From: Ecdyonurus torrentis
Lineage: Eukaryota > Arthropoda > Insecta > Ephemeroptera > Heptageniidae
Length of the DNA stretch: 64,000 nt
Assembly: GCA_949318235.1 (NCBI GenBank)
Contig: OX439135.1
Location: 23,638,957 to 23,702,956 of the forward strand
Direction: 5' to 3'
This document shows positions 1 through 13,987 of this stretch, piece by piece (positions within the stretch are counted from its first letter, which is position 1; every line of letters begins with the position of its first letter). Both the position numbers and the translations under genes were made by a program. The notes beneath the pieces are model-generated. The model was not told where the DNA came from and did not search any database. It saw nothing but the letters and a program-made list of their open reading frames with translations.

Positions 1-704
1 TTATTTGAGTGCCAGACTTTAATTTAAGGCGGAAAATCAGCTACTACGGGATTTGACTAAAAAGTCGTATATAGAAGGAAAAATCTAAAATTTTGCATGG
101 TGATACATTAGGTTAAGGCAACTTCAAAAATGTTAAAATTTTGGGGGGTCACCATGCTAGATTTTGAATTATGATTTTTTGAAGTTTTCGTCCCATAAGA
201 AGTCATGTTAATTTTAGTAAATTTCAAAAATTATTTTCTCTCTTATCTGATGGTCACGGGTACTGAAAATTTTATCATGGGTAGCTGTTATCATTAAGTT
301 TGAGGTGACATAAAAAAATTAGGTAGTTTTCTTTTTAGATTTTGAGATACAAGCGAACTCAATACAAGCCTTAACCGTACACACATACTTTTTGAAACTT
401 CATAACGTTGTAAGACTTCATATTGAAAAACATAAATCTGATGCATCAAGTAATTGAAAAGAACAATCTTATTAAATTAATAAATAAATCTTTTAATAAA
501 TAAAAAATAATTCGTATATAAAATTATTATTATTTTTCATTATAAAGTAGTTAATAAAATAAACATTTAATAATAATAAAAATTATATTTTTTTATTATA
601 AAATTGTATATGCACTTTTTTATTTCTTTCTTAAATATAAGTGAATCAAGTCTATATAATTATCTTCTCAAAAACAAAATAAATAACTCCTTATATACGT
701 ATTT

Positions 705-945
705 CCGCCATTGTTGTGGTCCCTAATGCATTATTAGCATAGTGGAAACTTCATTCCTCGCCTAATTTTCCACATAAAAAAAAGTTTATTTCAACTGAAC
801 ATTTTTTCTTCAATTTCTTCGAGCTTATTATAGGAGCTAGAAATTAGTCTTTGATTGAGGTTTGAAGCTTCTTTTGCTAATAAAACAATTAAAAAGACGT
901 TTTTCCTATGCTGGTCTATGTATTCCTGACCAACAATATGGCGGC
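705..945. mobile_element. MITE family X, copy 1
   Basis: About 240 bp with imperfect inverted ends of about 40 bp: GCCGCCAT...CAGCATAGG-like at the left and CCTATGCTGG...ATGGCGGC-like at the right. It belongs to a family with six copies in this window and has no coding capacity. Confidence 0.65.
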
Positions 946-2138
946 TCTTAAACATGAGTGCAACCTGTCTATAAATAATATCTCTCGCCGTAATAATGTA
1001 AAACAAAGCAAAAAAGGAAGTGAGCTCAGAGATAAAATATTACATATTTTAGATTTTTTCGTGAAAGAATTCGTATAGAAAAAAAAAACAAAAACAAAAA
1101 ACAAAACGCTTATATATAACCAAGTTAATTTTCTTAATAAACATTTTTTTTTTCTTCTTCTTTCTTTTTTTTCCAAGAAGTCCATGTAAAAATATATAAA
1201 AAATTGATACATTCATTATATAAAATTATATCTGTAACATGTTAGTATTTTTTGTTTTGAAGTTGATCAAGTCATGCACACGTTGCACAAGCACAAACAT
1301 ATGTATAATCGTATCTGAATCTGAAGGATGATTAGATATGTTAAATCCAAATAATACTTAACTGGACCTAAAAAAATAAATAAAAAATCAAATTAATAAT
1401 TATAACATAAACTATAAATTAACTACTATATAAATAAATATTTTCTAATGAAATAAAAATATTAATAAAAAATTATACTTACTGCTTTAGTGCGCACGTA
1501 AATGATTTTTGTTGTTTTTTCCTATTTACGTTTTTTCTCCTCAAAATAGCATTTTTTAATTAAATCAATTATTTTTTTCTTTAATATATATTAGTATTTT
1601 AAATTAATTCATAGAAAAGAAGAGCTAAAAAATATTATTACTGTGTATTAATACTGTGGTAAAAAATCTTTAACCAGAAACTTTATGGGAATAAGAAAAC
1701 ACAAATTAATTCTGAAGTATGCGCCTGAAAAGTTGATGCAACTTTTTTTAATTAAATGGTAATTCTAAAAACAAAAGTTGCAAAATAATATTAATACACT
1801 GTTCTATATCTTAAATTTTTTCTTCTTTTAATTATAACTTATAACCAACTATCATTTTGCTGTAAAATAGTTTTCATATAAGTATATTTGCTTATGGGAA
1901 ATAGAAATAAATAAACTGTGTACGAAAATATATTCCATCTTTCAGCAAATATTAAAAAAAAAAATAATAATAATAATAAATAAATAAAAAAAAAGGCAAA
2001 GCTTAATTATTCTGAAATAAATAATTTACTATTATAGTTGTTTATTTCGAATGTGCAGAAATATTTCACATATTTCCACATATAAAACATAAACATAAAA
2101 TTAAACATGCCGTATTATATACAATGTATTCGTGTGAT

Positions 2139-2627
2139 TAACCTTTGCCGACGTAAAACGTAGCTGGTGGAGAAGGGACAACAATGTTGGGGAAACGGGC
2201 CTGAATTAGGAGTCCAAGACTCCGGCGGCATACCCCTGCTAGAAGTCATAGCCTTACACCAATGTAAATGCTGGATGACGTGCTGTATCTAGTTTCCTAC
2301 GAGACACTATCCTAAACCGATGGTGGATCCGAAGCAACGCTATATCACCTGTCATGAGGATAGTCACATATCGTCACAACAACCGCGACACAGTCGCAAG
2401 TGGACTTTGGCCTGACCGTTGAGGACCGCGATGTGTTGTTGTATTATAGCAGTCGAAGTGACACCTCACATATGGCACAAGTGTATAATAGGGTGGATGG
2501 AAGGACACACGGGTACACGTGAGAATCCTTCTCTTTACACACATCTCTAGTCTACTTGAGACCGTGAGTTTATAGTCGTTCAGCTGCTTAACAGACGGAA
2601 ATACGAGTCACCAGAGGCACGTGGTCG
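2139..2627. repeat. Block Y, copy 1 (about 490 bp, function unknown)
   Basis: This block is clearly richer in GC than its surroundings, ends in a poly-T run, and is nearly identical in three full copies. Inside it, CACAACAACCGCG and CGCGATGTGTTGTTG form an inverted pair that could fold. No open frame or tRNA-like promoter boxes were recognised. It could be a SINE-like element, a structured RNA or a satellite component. Confidence 0.6.
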
Positions 2628-3091
2628 TTTTTTTTTCCTTAAAGGAATAGACCAGAGAAAAACATAAGCATTTATATCACAAAACACTTGATGGAATTTT
2701 CATAAGTAACTATAGTTTGTCTCATAACCCAACAGTAGCCCCGTAGCAGTGATCAGTAAATTCAATTTATGCAACCCGCACAACATTTTCATACTAATTT
2801 TTGCATGTTTCAGACGTCATAAATATGAATTTAAACGCAAATGGCATACTTTACAATTTTTTACGCTCTCTAGCTCGTGGGGCTACATTAACATTCTGGT
2901 TAAAATTGTCATCAGTTTTGAAGATCCCATTTCGTGTTTATTCAATAAAAATCACATGTTGTTTTATGTGGTCTATGGCTTTAAATATACCACACATTAT
3001 CTAGTCTTCCAACTTAAGAGTTATACATAGGAAATATTACGCATATAACTAAATTTTGCATTGTTCTAAAGCTTATATAATAAATTAATAT

Positions 3092-4167
3092 ATAGAGACC
3101 GGATTTAAAGTTTTTCAACATTTTTTCTGTCATATTTAGGTCACTTTTAATGAAAAATGAGTGCAAATTGCGCAATTTTAAGTCGTTTAATACCCATTTA
3201 TTTTCAACATTTTTCAATATTTTCAACATTTTTAATGTTTTTGCAACATTTTTCAACATTTTTGCATATTATTGCATGAAAAAAAAACAAAAACAAAAAA
3301 AACGAAAACTTAAAAATTTTAGGGTGAAATTTTAAATTACTACATAACTTAGGTTAACATTGAAATAAGTTGGTGCCATTAAAATTAGAATTTATTATAA
3401 TTTTTTTTTGTACTTTGAAAAAAAAAAAAAAAAAAAAAAATTGAAGTAAAATCAAAGTTTATATATTTTTTTTTTCACCATAACCGTAAGACAACGCATG
3501 ACAAAAGCTAACAAACAAAAATTTTAATTGTTTTATTAATGAAATTGTAGAATAAAATTAATACAAAATATAAGGGGGGGGGGGGAAGAGCATTAAATAT
3601 TTTGAATAACGAAATTTTGAGATTTTAATAAGACAATTATTTTATCTTTTTTAAATTATTTTTCCTTTTTTGATGACGTCGCATGTAATAATGTTAACTC
3701 AAAATTAAAAAAAGAGTGAATATATATAAAAAAAATTTAATTAAGGTGGTGGGGGACTGACTTGGACCGGAAATCGCTAAAAGAAGAACTATATTTTCCT
3801 AATAAATTTTTGTACATGATTTAATTCCAATAAAACAAACACTATAATTTCAATTTCAAATAAAATCAAGTAAATTTAAAAGATATTTTTTTATACCAAA
3901 AAAAATTTTAATGATATTTTTAATAATTGTAAAAAAGTTTCTAATTTGACTAAAATTCCCGCTCAAATTTAAATTTCCACATTTACATGTTATGTTTAAA
4001 GTGTAATAACTTAAATATTTGATCGTGTTTTCACATGTTTGACATAACTAAATTTTTAAGAAACTTTTCTTCTTTACTTTGTGCTATTATTATATATTCG
4101 CAACCGTCCTAGTTTGCGAGATATCAGTCGGTCACCTACCCCCTTAAACTTATGATACCCTATATGG

Positions 4168-4199
<32 letters not shown>

Positions 4200-4648
4200 C
4201 TTCCTCATCTTACAACTACGATGAGCTCTAAAAATATTCAGTAGTATTTCTGGTAGTCGTTATATGTACAGTGAATAACAACGAAAATCTTTGGGATAAA
4301 AATTTGAATTTGAGAGATATGGACTTTTTATATATAAACGTTGAAGAAAATATGGTAAACTGAAAATTTTAGTAGATATAGAAAAATATCTTAAAACCTA
4401 TGGATTTCTACAAGTCAATTATTATCATTTAATGTATTTTTAACATTTATATTTTCTGAAATTTTAGCAACCATAAAAAAAAACTTGTAAAAGTTTGTGT
4501 AATCATTGCGGAAGGATAAATAAACAACTTTTGTGCTATTTTATAATTTTCAACATTTTTCAACATTTTGCCAACATTTTTGGCTCATAAAATCACCTTT
4601 TTTTGTGACATTTTTGTCAAAAAAATCAACAATAAATCCGGCCTCTAT
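3092..4648. mobile_element. 1.56-kb non-autonomous TIR transposon (copy 1)
   Basis: The ends form a terminal inverted repeat: ATAGAGACCGGATTTA at the left and the complement of ATAGAGGCCGGATTTA at the right. Subterminal DNA is rich in CAACATTTTT-type repeats. It is flanked by TAATAT on both sides; the duplication could be 6-11 bp because of local similarity. The related locus near 16080 has one copy of this sequence and no insert. No transposase frame is present, so the superfamily is unknown. Confidence 0.8.
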
Positions 4649-4871
4649 TAATATATAAATATTTTGATATAAAAATTAAAACAAAAAAATAGCTTTTTTT
4701 AATTATAAAATAATTAAGACAATAAATATTTATTAATATTGAAGATTACATTTTTTATTTAAAAAGTTCTAAACACATTCTTTGATTTCTTTTTTAAATA
4801 AAAGTGAATTAGGTGTATATAATTTTCTTTTCTAAAACGAAATAAATAACTCCTTGCACATCCTTCGCGTT

Positions 4872-5110
4872 GCCGCCATGGTTGTGGTCCCTAATGCATT
4901 GTCCAGCATAGGGGAAACTTCATTCCTCGCCTAATTTTCCACATAAAAAGAGTTTATTTGAACTGAACATTATTTTTTCAATTTCTTCAAGCTTATTAGG
5001 AGCTAGAAATTAGTCTTTAATTGAGGTTTGAAGCTTCTTTTGCTAATAAAACAATTAAAAAGACGTTTTTCCTATGCTGGCTTATGTATTCCTGATCAAC
5101 AATATGGCGG
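4872..5110. mobile_element. MITE family X, copy 2
   Basis: Has the same inverted ends and interior as the copy at 705-945, and is one of the better preserved copies. The inverted similarity appears to extend outward to a TTGCACATCC-like motif. Confidence 0.68.
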
Positions 5111-5520
5111 ATCTTAAACATGAGTGCAACCTGTCTATAAATAATACCTCTCGCCGCAATGTACTGTAAAGCAAAGCGTCAAATGAAGTGAGCTCAGAGG
5201 TAAAATATTACATTTTTTAGATTTTTTTACGTGAAAGAATTCGTATAGGGGAAAAAAAAAAAAAAAAAAAAACACACGCTAATATAATAATAAACTTTTT
5301 TTTTTCTTCTTCTTTCTTTCTTTTCTTTTTTTTTTTTTTTAAGAAATCCATGTAAAAATATATATAAAAAATTCATACATTCATTATTTTAAAAGTATCT
5401 GTAACATGTTAGTATTTTTTGTTTTGAAGTTGATCAAGTGAAATCATGCACACGTTGCTGCTGAAGATTTCTTATTATTTAGTTATTTACCAAAGTGGGC
5501 GTGGCTAAAAGATTTGACGT

Positions 5521-5828
5521 TATAGGGTGGTTTCATTCATGTTCAAGTCAACGCCATTAGTGAGTACTAAATAACATGGGCCAGTTTGGGAAAATGACTC
5601 ATTTTGCCAGTTTAAAAATACTTAGCAATATTTTTGGGAGCATTGATGCTATTTAAAGGTTGAATTAGTATCTCAAATATGCAAGAAAAATAATAATAAT
5701 AAAAAAAAAAAAAAAAAATCCAAAGAAAATAGCAAAAAATTACTTTGTCCTATGCTGAGCAATGCTATTCATTATTGCTAAAGGCATCGAAAAGCACTCA
5801 GAATTACGTCATGCGTACACATCCTTAT
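5521..5828. mobile_element. TATAGGGTG MITE, copy in unit 1
   Basis: Begins with TATAGGGTGGTTTCATTCAT, has the interior shared by the family (ACTCATTTTGCCAG, CTATGCTGAGCAATG) and ends in a degenerate complement of the start. An identical copy lies at 13988-14295. Confidence 0.6.
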
Positions 5829-6204
5829 TGTGAGAGATTTCATTTGAGACAAAACTTTTTGTAGTACGAGAGAAAAAAGTCTGGTAAAAATATTATATCC
5901 TCTCTTATCTGATGGTCACGGTTTTTGACAATTTTATTATAAGTAAATAATTATCTTTCACGTAGCATCATAAATTGATAAAGTTTCTATGCTTACTCTA
6001 AAACTGTCTTAGTGGCTGCAATGGGTCTACATAAGGTTCTATATAATTATATAATCTTGCTGACTTTTTTGTTCCATAATATGGAATATAATTAACAATA
6101 ATATTATGAAGTAAGTTTTATAAGAGTAGCTGTCATTATTTTGATATTGTTAACTTTTTTATTATTTATGTACTCATACTAATCCAACCAGAGCCTATGC
6201 TTCA

Positions 6205-6380
6205 TATAGGGTGTATGTGGATGACGTCATATTTAATGCGCTTAGAGGCCATACTGAAGTAGTAATTTACATATATTCCTCAGCATAGGGCAAAGTTCAT
6301 TCCAGCCAATTTTCTTTAGAAAATCGGTTAATTTTTTGGATATTGTTATTTTTCTTTCACATACTTGAGATACTTTATCG
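6205..6380. mobile_element. TATAGGGTG MITE, truncated inverted copy
   Basis: Starts with TATAGGGTGTATGTGGATGA followed by CGTCAT, the opposite end of the family, and is lost after the CACATACTTGAG interior. A second-unit copy lies at about 14671-14845. Confidence 0.55.
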
Positions 6381-7045
6381 GTTTGTTCTGAATTAATTTA
6401 AACTGGACTTTTTGCAATTTTTATTTACACCACTTCCTGTCTTTAAAATCCATAAATAATTAAATATTACTAACTAGTTTAAAATTATGCGATTTTCCAT
6501 ATTTAAAATATACAGAAACATATCAAAGAATTTTGCGAAATCCCAATTGTATTATAAATCCACACATTTTAATGTAGCAATAAAATTAAATATAAATAAA
6601 AAAAATATTTAATAAAAAAAAATTACTAAAATAAATATAAGTAACAATTATATATAAAGTTGTAAATTAAAACACTTATTATATATTTTATTATTAAATT
6701 TAAATGTTTTATAAAAAGTTAATACTGTTGCATTGATACGTAACATGTTTTTTTATATTTATTTATGAAGCATATATGTTAGAAAATTTAACCAAACTGT
6801 TTTAGACGCCTGAAAAGTTGATCTTTTCTGACAGTATGTGACCTTTGCCCTTTAAATAAAATCAAGGCTAACCACCGGTGGTTGAAAATTTAAAATATAG
6901 ATTTGACAAAGTTTGTCATTTTTTGTAATTTTTATTTTTTGGTTGGAAATAGTTTGTAATATGTCCTAAATGTGTACCAAGTTACAACTTGGAACATTTG
7001 TAACTTTAGGAGGAAAGTACGGAAAAGTATGTCCGCCACATATAG

Positions 7046-7222
7046 GATAGTCACATATCGTCACAACAACCGCGATTCAGTCGCAAGTGGACCTTGGCCT
7101 GACCGTTGAGGACCGCGATGTGTTGTTGTATTATAGCAGTCGAAGTGGCACCTCACATATGGCACAAGTGTATCATAGGGTTGATGGAAAGACACACGGG
7201 TACACGTGAGAATCCTCTTTAC
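7046..7222. repeat. Block Y, 5'-truncated copy
   Basis: Matches the second half of block Y and is interrupted at its 3' side by the foldback at 7222-8097. The end of Y resumes at 8098-8176. Confidence 0.6.
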
Positions 7223-8097
7223 ACATGCCGTGATAAAAAAAAAAGCTGATAATGATTTTTAAAGTTTTGATAAACGTCTTATTTGTGACAATGATCCTAC
7301 GTTTATCAAACGTTTAAAATGTTATTTTCAGAGAAAGCAAAATGCCTATCATAATTTATCAAAACTTGATCAACATATTATCAACAAAAAAGCATGGTTA
7401 TCACAACTATATCCTGCTATCCCACCTTTATCATGACTTTGGTTCGTTCTATAAACTACACACAAAATTGAGCCAGTCCTCAGACCTTTTTCCTTTGTTA
7501 TTAACATATGATCACAACGTCACTGCATATTCGAGACGTGTATTTGACTTATACTTACGATTTATTTAAGAAATAAAATTTTTAACGAATTTTTTTATAG
7601 TTGAAAATTATTTATATTTTTCTGCATATAAAAAAGTATCAAAAGTGCTAAATTTGAGGAAAATTTTATGTATTTTGCTTGTGCAAGAATTTGACTTCCT
7701 AATAAAATAAGAAGGCACCTCATGTCATTTGGACACTCTCGCCAGGCATGTACCGGCGAGCTACAAGACGAGCCGTCTCACCTGTCGAGCAATTGCGCCG
7801 GAAGTCAAGTTTTTACACAAGCCAAAAATGTTATTTTTTCTTGAATCAGACATTTTTTATACATTTTTACTAGTTGAAAAATAATTATTATAATATTCAT
7901 CTAATAAAACGTATGAAGGGAAATTTATTACTGAAATAAATCGCAGGTAAAAAAAATCAACTACAAGTCTCCAATAGGCAGTGATGTCGTGATCATATGT
8001 TATTAACAAAGGAAAAGTCTTGAGCATTGGCTCAATTTTGTGTGTATTTTATAGAATGAACCTTTATCAGAAATTCCGTTTTGATCGGGACAGCTTT
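7222..8097. mobile_element. Foldback element inserted in block Y
   Basis: About 870 bp whose outer arms (7440-7525 and 7979-8061) are reverse complements. A second, inner pair is centred on GAATTTGACTTCC and GGAAGTCAAGTT. It splits a block Y that is continuous in the second tandem unit. An open frame inside the left arm has no recognisable similarity, so I do not call it a gene. Confidence 0.6.
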
Positions 8098-9190
8098 ATA
8101 GTCTACTTGAGACCGTGAGTTTAGAGTCATTATCTGCTTAACAGACGGAAATACGAGTCACCAGAGGGACGTGGTCTCTCTCTCTCTCTCTCTTAAAGTC
8201 ATTAATTCATTCATAGTTTTATAAAAGTTAATTGTTATAGGCTAACAAAAAACTAACGATCATATCATCGATAACAACACTTTTTGCTCAATAAATAAGA
8301 AAAAGTACAAAAAAAAAAGAGGTCACAAATACGAAAAATATCACCAAGAATATAAAAAAGTATGTATAAGTAAGACGGATAGTTATCATGAACCAATAAT
8401 ATATAATTTTTTATTGGAATAAAACTTTTAGAATAAGAGATATAGTCACTGTCCTCAATAACAGCAAAAGGAAAAGTAATTTTTTATTTGAGTGCCAGAC
8501 TTTAATTTAAGGCGGAAAATCAGCTTCTACGGGATTTGACTAAAAAGTCGTATATAGAAGGAAAAATCTAAAATTTTGCATGGTGATACATTAGGTTAAG
8601 GCAACTTCAAAAATGTTAAAATTTTGGGGGGTCACCATGCTAGATTTTGAATTATGATTTTTTGAAGTTTTCGTCCCATAAGAAGTCATGTTAATTTTAG
8701 TAAATTTCAAAAATTATTTTCTCTCTTATCTGATGGTCACGGGTACTGAAAATTTTATCATGGGTAGCTGTTATCATTAAGTTTGAGGTGACATAAAAAA
8801 ATTAGGTAGTTTTCTTTTTAGATTTTGAGATACAAGCGAACTCAAGACAAGCCTTAACCGTACACACATACTTTTTGAAACTTCATAACGTTGAAAGACT
8901 TCATATTGAAAAACATACATCTGATGCATCAAGTAATTCAAAAGAACAATCTTATTAAATTAATAAATAAATCTTTTAATAAATAAAAAATAATTCATAT
9001 ATAAAATTATTATTATTTTTCATTATAAAGTAGTTAATAAAATAAACATTTTATAATATATAAAAATTATATTTTTTTATTATAAAATTGTATAATATGC
9101 ACTTTTTATTTCTTTCTTAAATATAAGTGAATCAAGTCTATATAATTATCTTCTCAAAAACAAAATAAATAACTCCTTATATACGCATTG

Positions 9191-9432
9191 TCGCCATTGT
9201 TGTGGTCCCTAATGCATTATTAGCATAGTGGAAACTTCATTCCTCGCCTAATTTTCCACATAAAAAAAAAGTTTATTTCAACTGAACATTTTTTCTTCAA
9301 TTTCTTCGAGCTTATTATAGGAGCTAGAAATTAGTCTTTGATTGAGGTTTGAAGCTTCTTTTGCTAATAAGACAATTAAAAAGACGTTTTTCCTATGCTG
9401 GCCTATGTATTCCTGACCAACAATATGGCGGC
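9191..9432. mobile_element. MITE family X, copy 3
   Basis: Counterpart of the copy at 705-945 in the second tandem unit, with the same inverted ends and orientation. Confidence 0.65.
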
Positions 9433-10607
9433 TCTTAAACATGAGTGCAACCTGTCTATAAATAATATCTCTCGTCGTTATAATGTAAAACAAAGCGAAA
9501 AATGAAGTGAGCTCAGAGGTAAAAATATTACATTTTTTAGATTTTTTCGTGAAAGAATTCGTATAGAAAGAAAAACAAAAAACAAAACGCTTATGTATAA
9601 CCAAGTTAATTTTCTTAATAAACTTTTTTTTTTCTTCTTCTTTCTTTTTTTTCCCAAGAAGTCCATGTAAAAATATATAAAAACTGGATACATTCATTAT
9701 ATAAAAGTATATCTGTAACATGTTAGTATTTTTTGTTTTGAAGTTGATCAAGTCATGCACATGTTGCACAAACACGAATAGTCGTATATGAATCTGAAGT
9801 ATGATTAGATATGTTAAATCCAAATAATACTTAACTGGACTTAAAAAAATAAATAAAAAATCAAATTAATAATTATAACATAAACTATAAATTAACTACT
9901 ATATTAATAAATATTTTCTAATGAAATAAAAATATTAATAAAAAATTGTTCTTACTGCTTTAGTGCGCACGTAAATGATTTCTGTTGTTTTTTCCTATTT
10001 ACGTTTTTTCCCCTCAAAATAGCTTTTTTTAATTAAATCAATTATTTTTTTTATATATATTAGTATTTTAAATTAATTCATAGAAAAGAAGAGCTAAAAA
10101 ATCAAATTCTGTGGTAAAAAAATCTTTAACCAGAAACTTTATGGGAATAAGAAAAAATAAGAAAACACAAATTAATTCTGAAGTATATGCGACTGAAAAG
10201 TTGATGCAACTTTTTTAATTATGGTAATTCTAAAAACAAAAGTTGCAAAACAATAAAAATACACTGTTCTATATCTTATCTTTTTCTTTCTTTAATTATA
10301 ATTTATAACCAACTATCATTTTGCTGTAAAATAGTTTTCTATAAGTATATTTGCTTATGGGAAATAGCAATAAATAAGCTGTGTACGAAAATATATTCCA
10401 TCTTACAGCAAATATTAAAAAAAAAAATAATAATAAATAAATAAATGAAAAAAATCTAAAAAAAAGGCAAAGCTTATAATTATTCTGAAATAAATTTACT
10501 ATTATAGTAGTTTATTTCGAATGTGCAGCATTATTTCACATATTTCCACATATAAAACATAAACATAAAATTAAACATGCCGTATTATATACAATGTATT
10601 CGTGTGA

Positions 10608-11095
10608 TTAACCTTTGCCGACATAAAACGTAGCTGGTGGAGAAGGGACAACAATGTTGGGGCAAGGGCCTGAATTAGGAGTCCAAGACTCCGGCGGCAT
10701 ACCCCTGCTAGAAGTCATAGCCTTACACCATGGTAAATGCTGGATGACGTGCTGTACCTAGTTTCCTACGAGACACTATCCTAAACCGATGGTGGATCCG
10801 AAGCAACGCTTTATCACCTGTCATGAGGATAGTCACATATCGTCACAACAACCGCGACACAGTCGCAAGTGGACTTTGGCCTGACCGTTGAGGACCGCGA
10901 TGTGTTGTTGTATGTTAGCAGTCGAAGTGACACCTCACATATGGCACAAGTGTATAATAGGGTGGATGGAAAGACACACGGGTACACGTGAGAATCCTTC
11001 TCTTTACACACATCTCTAGTCTACTTGAGACCGTGAGTTTATAGTCGTTCAGCTGCTTAACAGACGGAAATACGAGTCACCAGAGGCACGTGGTC
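10608..11095. repeat. Block Y, copy 2
   Basis: Near-identical to the block at 2139-2627, again followed by a long poly-T run. A few single-base changes lie in the first half. Confidence 0.6.
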
Positions 11096-11552
11096 TTTTT
11101 TTTTTTTTTTTTTTTTTTCTTTCTTAAAGGAATAGACCGAGAGAAAGGTAAATAAAAGGTAAATAAATAACATTATTTTGTCTCAAAACCCAACAGTAGC
11201 CCCGTAGCAGTGATCAGAAAATTCAATTTATGCAACCCGCACAACATTTTCATACTAATTTTTGCATGTTTCAGACGTCATAAATATGCATTTAAACGCA
11301 AATGGCATACTTTACAATTTTTTACGCTCTCTAGCTCGTGGGGCTACATTAACATTCTGGTTAAAATTGTCATCAGTTTTGAAGATCCCATTTCGTGTTT
11401 ATTCATTAAAAATCACATGTTGTTTTATGTGGTCTATGGCTTTAAATATACCACACATTATCTAGTCTTCCAACTTAAGAGTTATACATAGGAAATATTA
11501 CGCATATAACTAAATTTTGCATTGTTCTAAAGCTTATATAATAAATTAATAT

Positions 11553-12637
11553 ATAGAGACCGGATTTAAAGTTTTTCAACATTTTTTCTGTCATATTTAG
11601 GTCACTTTTAATGAAAAATGAGTGCGAATTGCGCAATTTTAAGTCGTTTAATACCCATTTATTTTCAACATTTTTCAATATTTTCAACATTTTTAATGTT
11701 TTTGCAACATTTTTCAACATTTTTGCATATTATTGCATGAAAAAAAAAACAAAAAAAAAAAAAAAAAACGAAAACTTCAAAATTTTAGGGTGAAATTTTA
11801 AATTACTACATAACTTAGGTTAACATTGAAATAAGTTGGTGCCATTAAAATTAGAATTTATTATAATTTTTTTTTGTACTTTGAAAAAAAAAAAAAAAAA
11901 AAAAAAATTGAAGTAAAATCAAAGTTTATATATTTTTTTTTTCACCATAACCGTAAGACAACGCATGACAAAAGCTAACAAACAAAAATTTTAATTGTTT
12001 TATTAATGAAATTGTAGAATAAAATTAATACAAAATATAAGGGGGGGGGGGGGGAAGAGCATTAAATATTTTGAATAACGAAATTTTGAGATTTTAATAA
12101 GACAATTATTTTATCTTTTTAAAATTATTTTTCCTTTTTTGATGACGTCGCATGTAATAATGTTAACTCAAAATTAAAAAAAGAGTGAATATATATAAAA
12201 AAAAATTTAATTAAGGTGGTGGGGGACTGACTTGTACCGGAAATCGCTAAAAGAAGAACTATATTTTCCTAATAAATTTTTGTACATGATTTAATTCCAA
12301 TAAAACAAACACTATAATTTCAATTTCAAATAAAATCAAGTAGATTTAAAAGATATTTTTTTATACCAAAAAAAATTTTAATGATATTTTTAATAATTGT
12401 AAAAAAGTTTCTAATTTGACTAAAATTCCCGCTCAAATTTAAATTTCCACATTTACATGTTATGTTTAAAGTGTAATAACTTAAATATTTGATCGTGTTT
12501 TCACATGTTTGACATAACTAAATTTTTAAGAAACTTTTCTTCTTTACTTTGTGCTATTATTATATATTCGCAACCGTCCTAGTTTGCGAGATATCAGTCG
12601 GTCACCTACCCCCTTAAACTTATGATACCCTATATGG

Positions 12638-12674
<37 letters not shown>

Positions 12675-13121
12675 TCCTCATCTTACAACTACGATGAGCT
12701 CTAAAAATATTCAGTAGTATTTTGGGTAGTCGTTATATGTACAGTGAATAACAACGAAAATCTTTGGGATAAAAATGTGAATTTGAGAGATATGGACTTT
12801 TTATATATAAACGTTGAAGAAAATATGGTAAACTGAAAATTTTAGTAGATATAGAAAAATATCTTAAAACCTATGGATTTCTACAAGTCAATTATTATCA
12901 TTTAATGTATTTTTAACATTTATATTTTCTGAAATTTTAGCAACCATAAAAAAAAACTTGTAAAAGTTTGTGTAATCATTGCGGAAGGATAAATAAACAA
13001 CTTTTGTGCTATTTTATAATTTTCAACATTTTTCAACATTTTGCCAACATTTTTGGCTCATAAAATCACCTTTTTTTGTGACATTTTTGTCAAAAAAATC
13101 AACAATAAATCCGGCCTCTAT
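11553..13121. mobile_element. 1.56-kb non-autonomous TIR transposon (copy 2)
   Basis: Same element as at 3092-4648, carried in the second tandem unit with the same ends and flanks. It shares its insertion site with copy 1, so it was duplicated with the surrounding unit rather than inserted separately. Confidence 0.8.
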
Positions 13122-13345
13122 TAATATATAAATATTTTGATATAAAAATTAAAACAAAAAAATAGCTTTTTTTAATTATAAAATATAATTAAGACAATAA
13201 ATATTTATTAATATTGAAAATTACATTTTTTATTTAAAAAGTTCTAAACACATTCTTTGATTTCTTTTTTAAATAAAAGTGAATTAGGTGTATATAATTT
13301 TCTTTTCTAAAACGAAATAAATAACTCCTTGCACATCCTTCGCGT

Positions 13346-13585
13346 TGCCGCCATGGTTGTGGTCCCTAATGCATTGTCCAGCATAGGGGAAACTTCATTC
13401 CTCGCCTAATTTTCCACATAAAAAGAGTTTATTTGAACTGAACATTATTTTTTCAATTTCTTCAAGCTTATTAGGAGCTAGAAATTAGTCTTTAATTGAG
13501 GTTTGAAGCTTCTTTTGCTAATAAAACAATTAAAAAGACGTTTTTCCTATGCTGGCCTATGTATTCCTGATCAACAATATGGCGG
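13346..13585. mobile_element. MITE family X, copy 4
   Basis: Counterpart of the copy at 4872-5110 in the second tandem unit. Confidence 0.65.
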
Positions 13586-13987
13586 ATCTTAAACATGAGT
13601 GCAACCTGTCTATAAATAATACCTCTCGCCGTAATGTACTGTAAAGCAAAGCGTCAAATGAAGTGAGCTCAGAGGTAAAATATTACATTTTTTAGATTTT
13701 TTTTCGTGAAAGAATTCGTATAGGAAAAAACAAAACAAAAAAAAAACACGCTAATATAATAATAAACTTTTTTTTTCTTCTTCTTTCTTTCTTTTTTTTT
13801 TTTTAAGAAATCCATGTAAAAATATATATAAAAAATTCATACATTCATTATTTTAAAAGTATCTGTTACATGTTAGTATTTTTTGTTTTAAAGTCGTTGA
13901 TCAAGTGAAATCATGCACACGTTGCTGCTGAAGTTTTCATATTATTTAGATATTTACCAAAGTGGGCGTGGCTAAAAGATTTGACGT

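Larger units (their letters stand above)
1..8483. repeat. Tandem higher-order repeat, copy 1
   Basis: The first 8483 bases recur almost unchanged from position 8484, so the unit is about 8.48 kb. It holds an AT-rich leader, MITE X, block Y, a 1.56-kb TIR element, a second MITE X, MITE pieces, and a partial block Y. The short open frames here are low-complexity and recur with the repeat; I find no protein signature. The array may extend left of the window. Copy 1 has an extra foldback segment at about 7222-8097 that copy 2 lacks. Confidence 0.9.

Noticed and set aside
2749..3030. 93-residue plus-strand frame repeated at 11210-11491
   Set aside because: Its conservation follows the nearly identical tandem unit, so it says nothing about coding. 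No family is recognised and the third unit breaks it.
9278..9823. A 181-residue minus-strand frame in the tandem array
   Set aside because: It lies across MITE X and AT-rich flanks, is rich in Phe, Ile and Lys, has no recognisable domain, and its relatives in the other units are broken or shorter.
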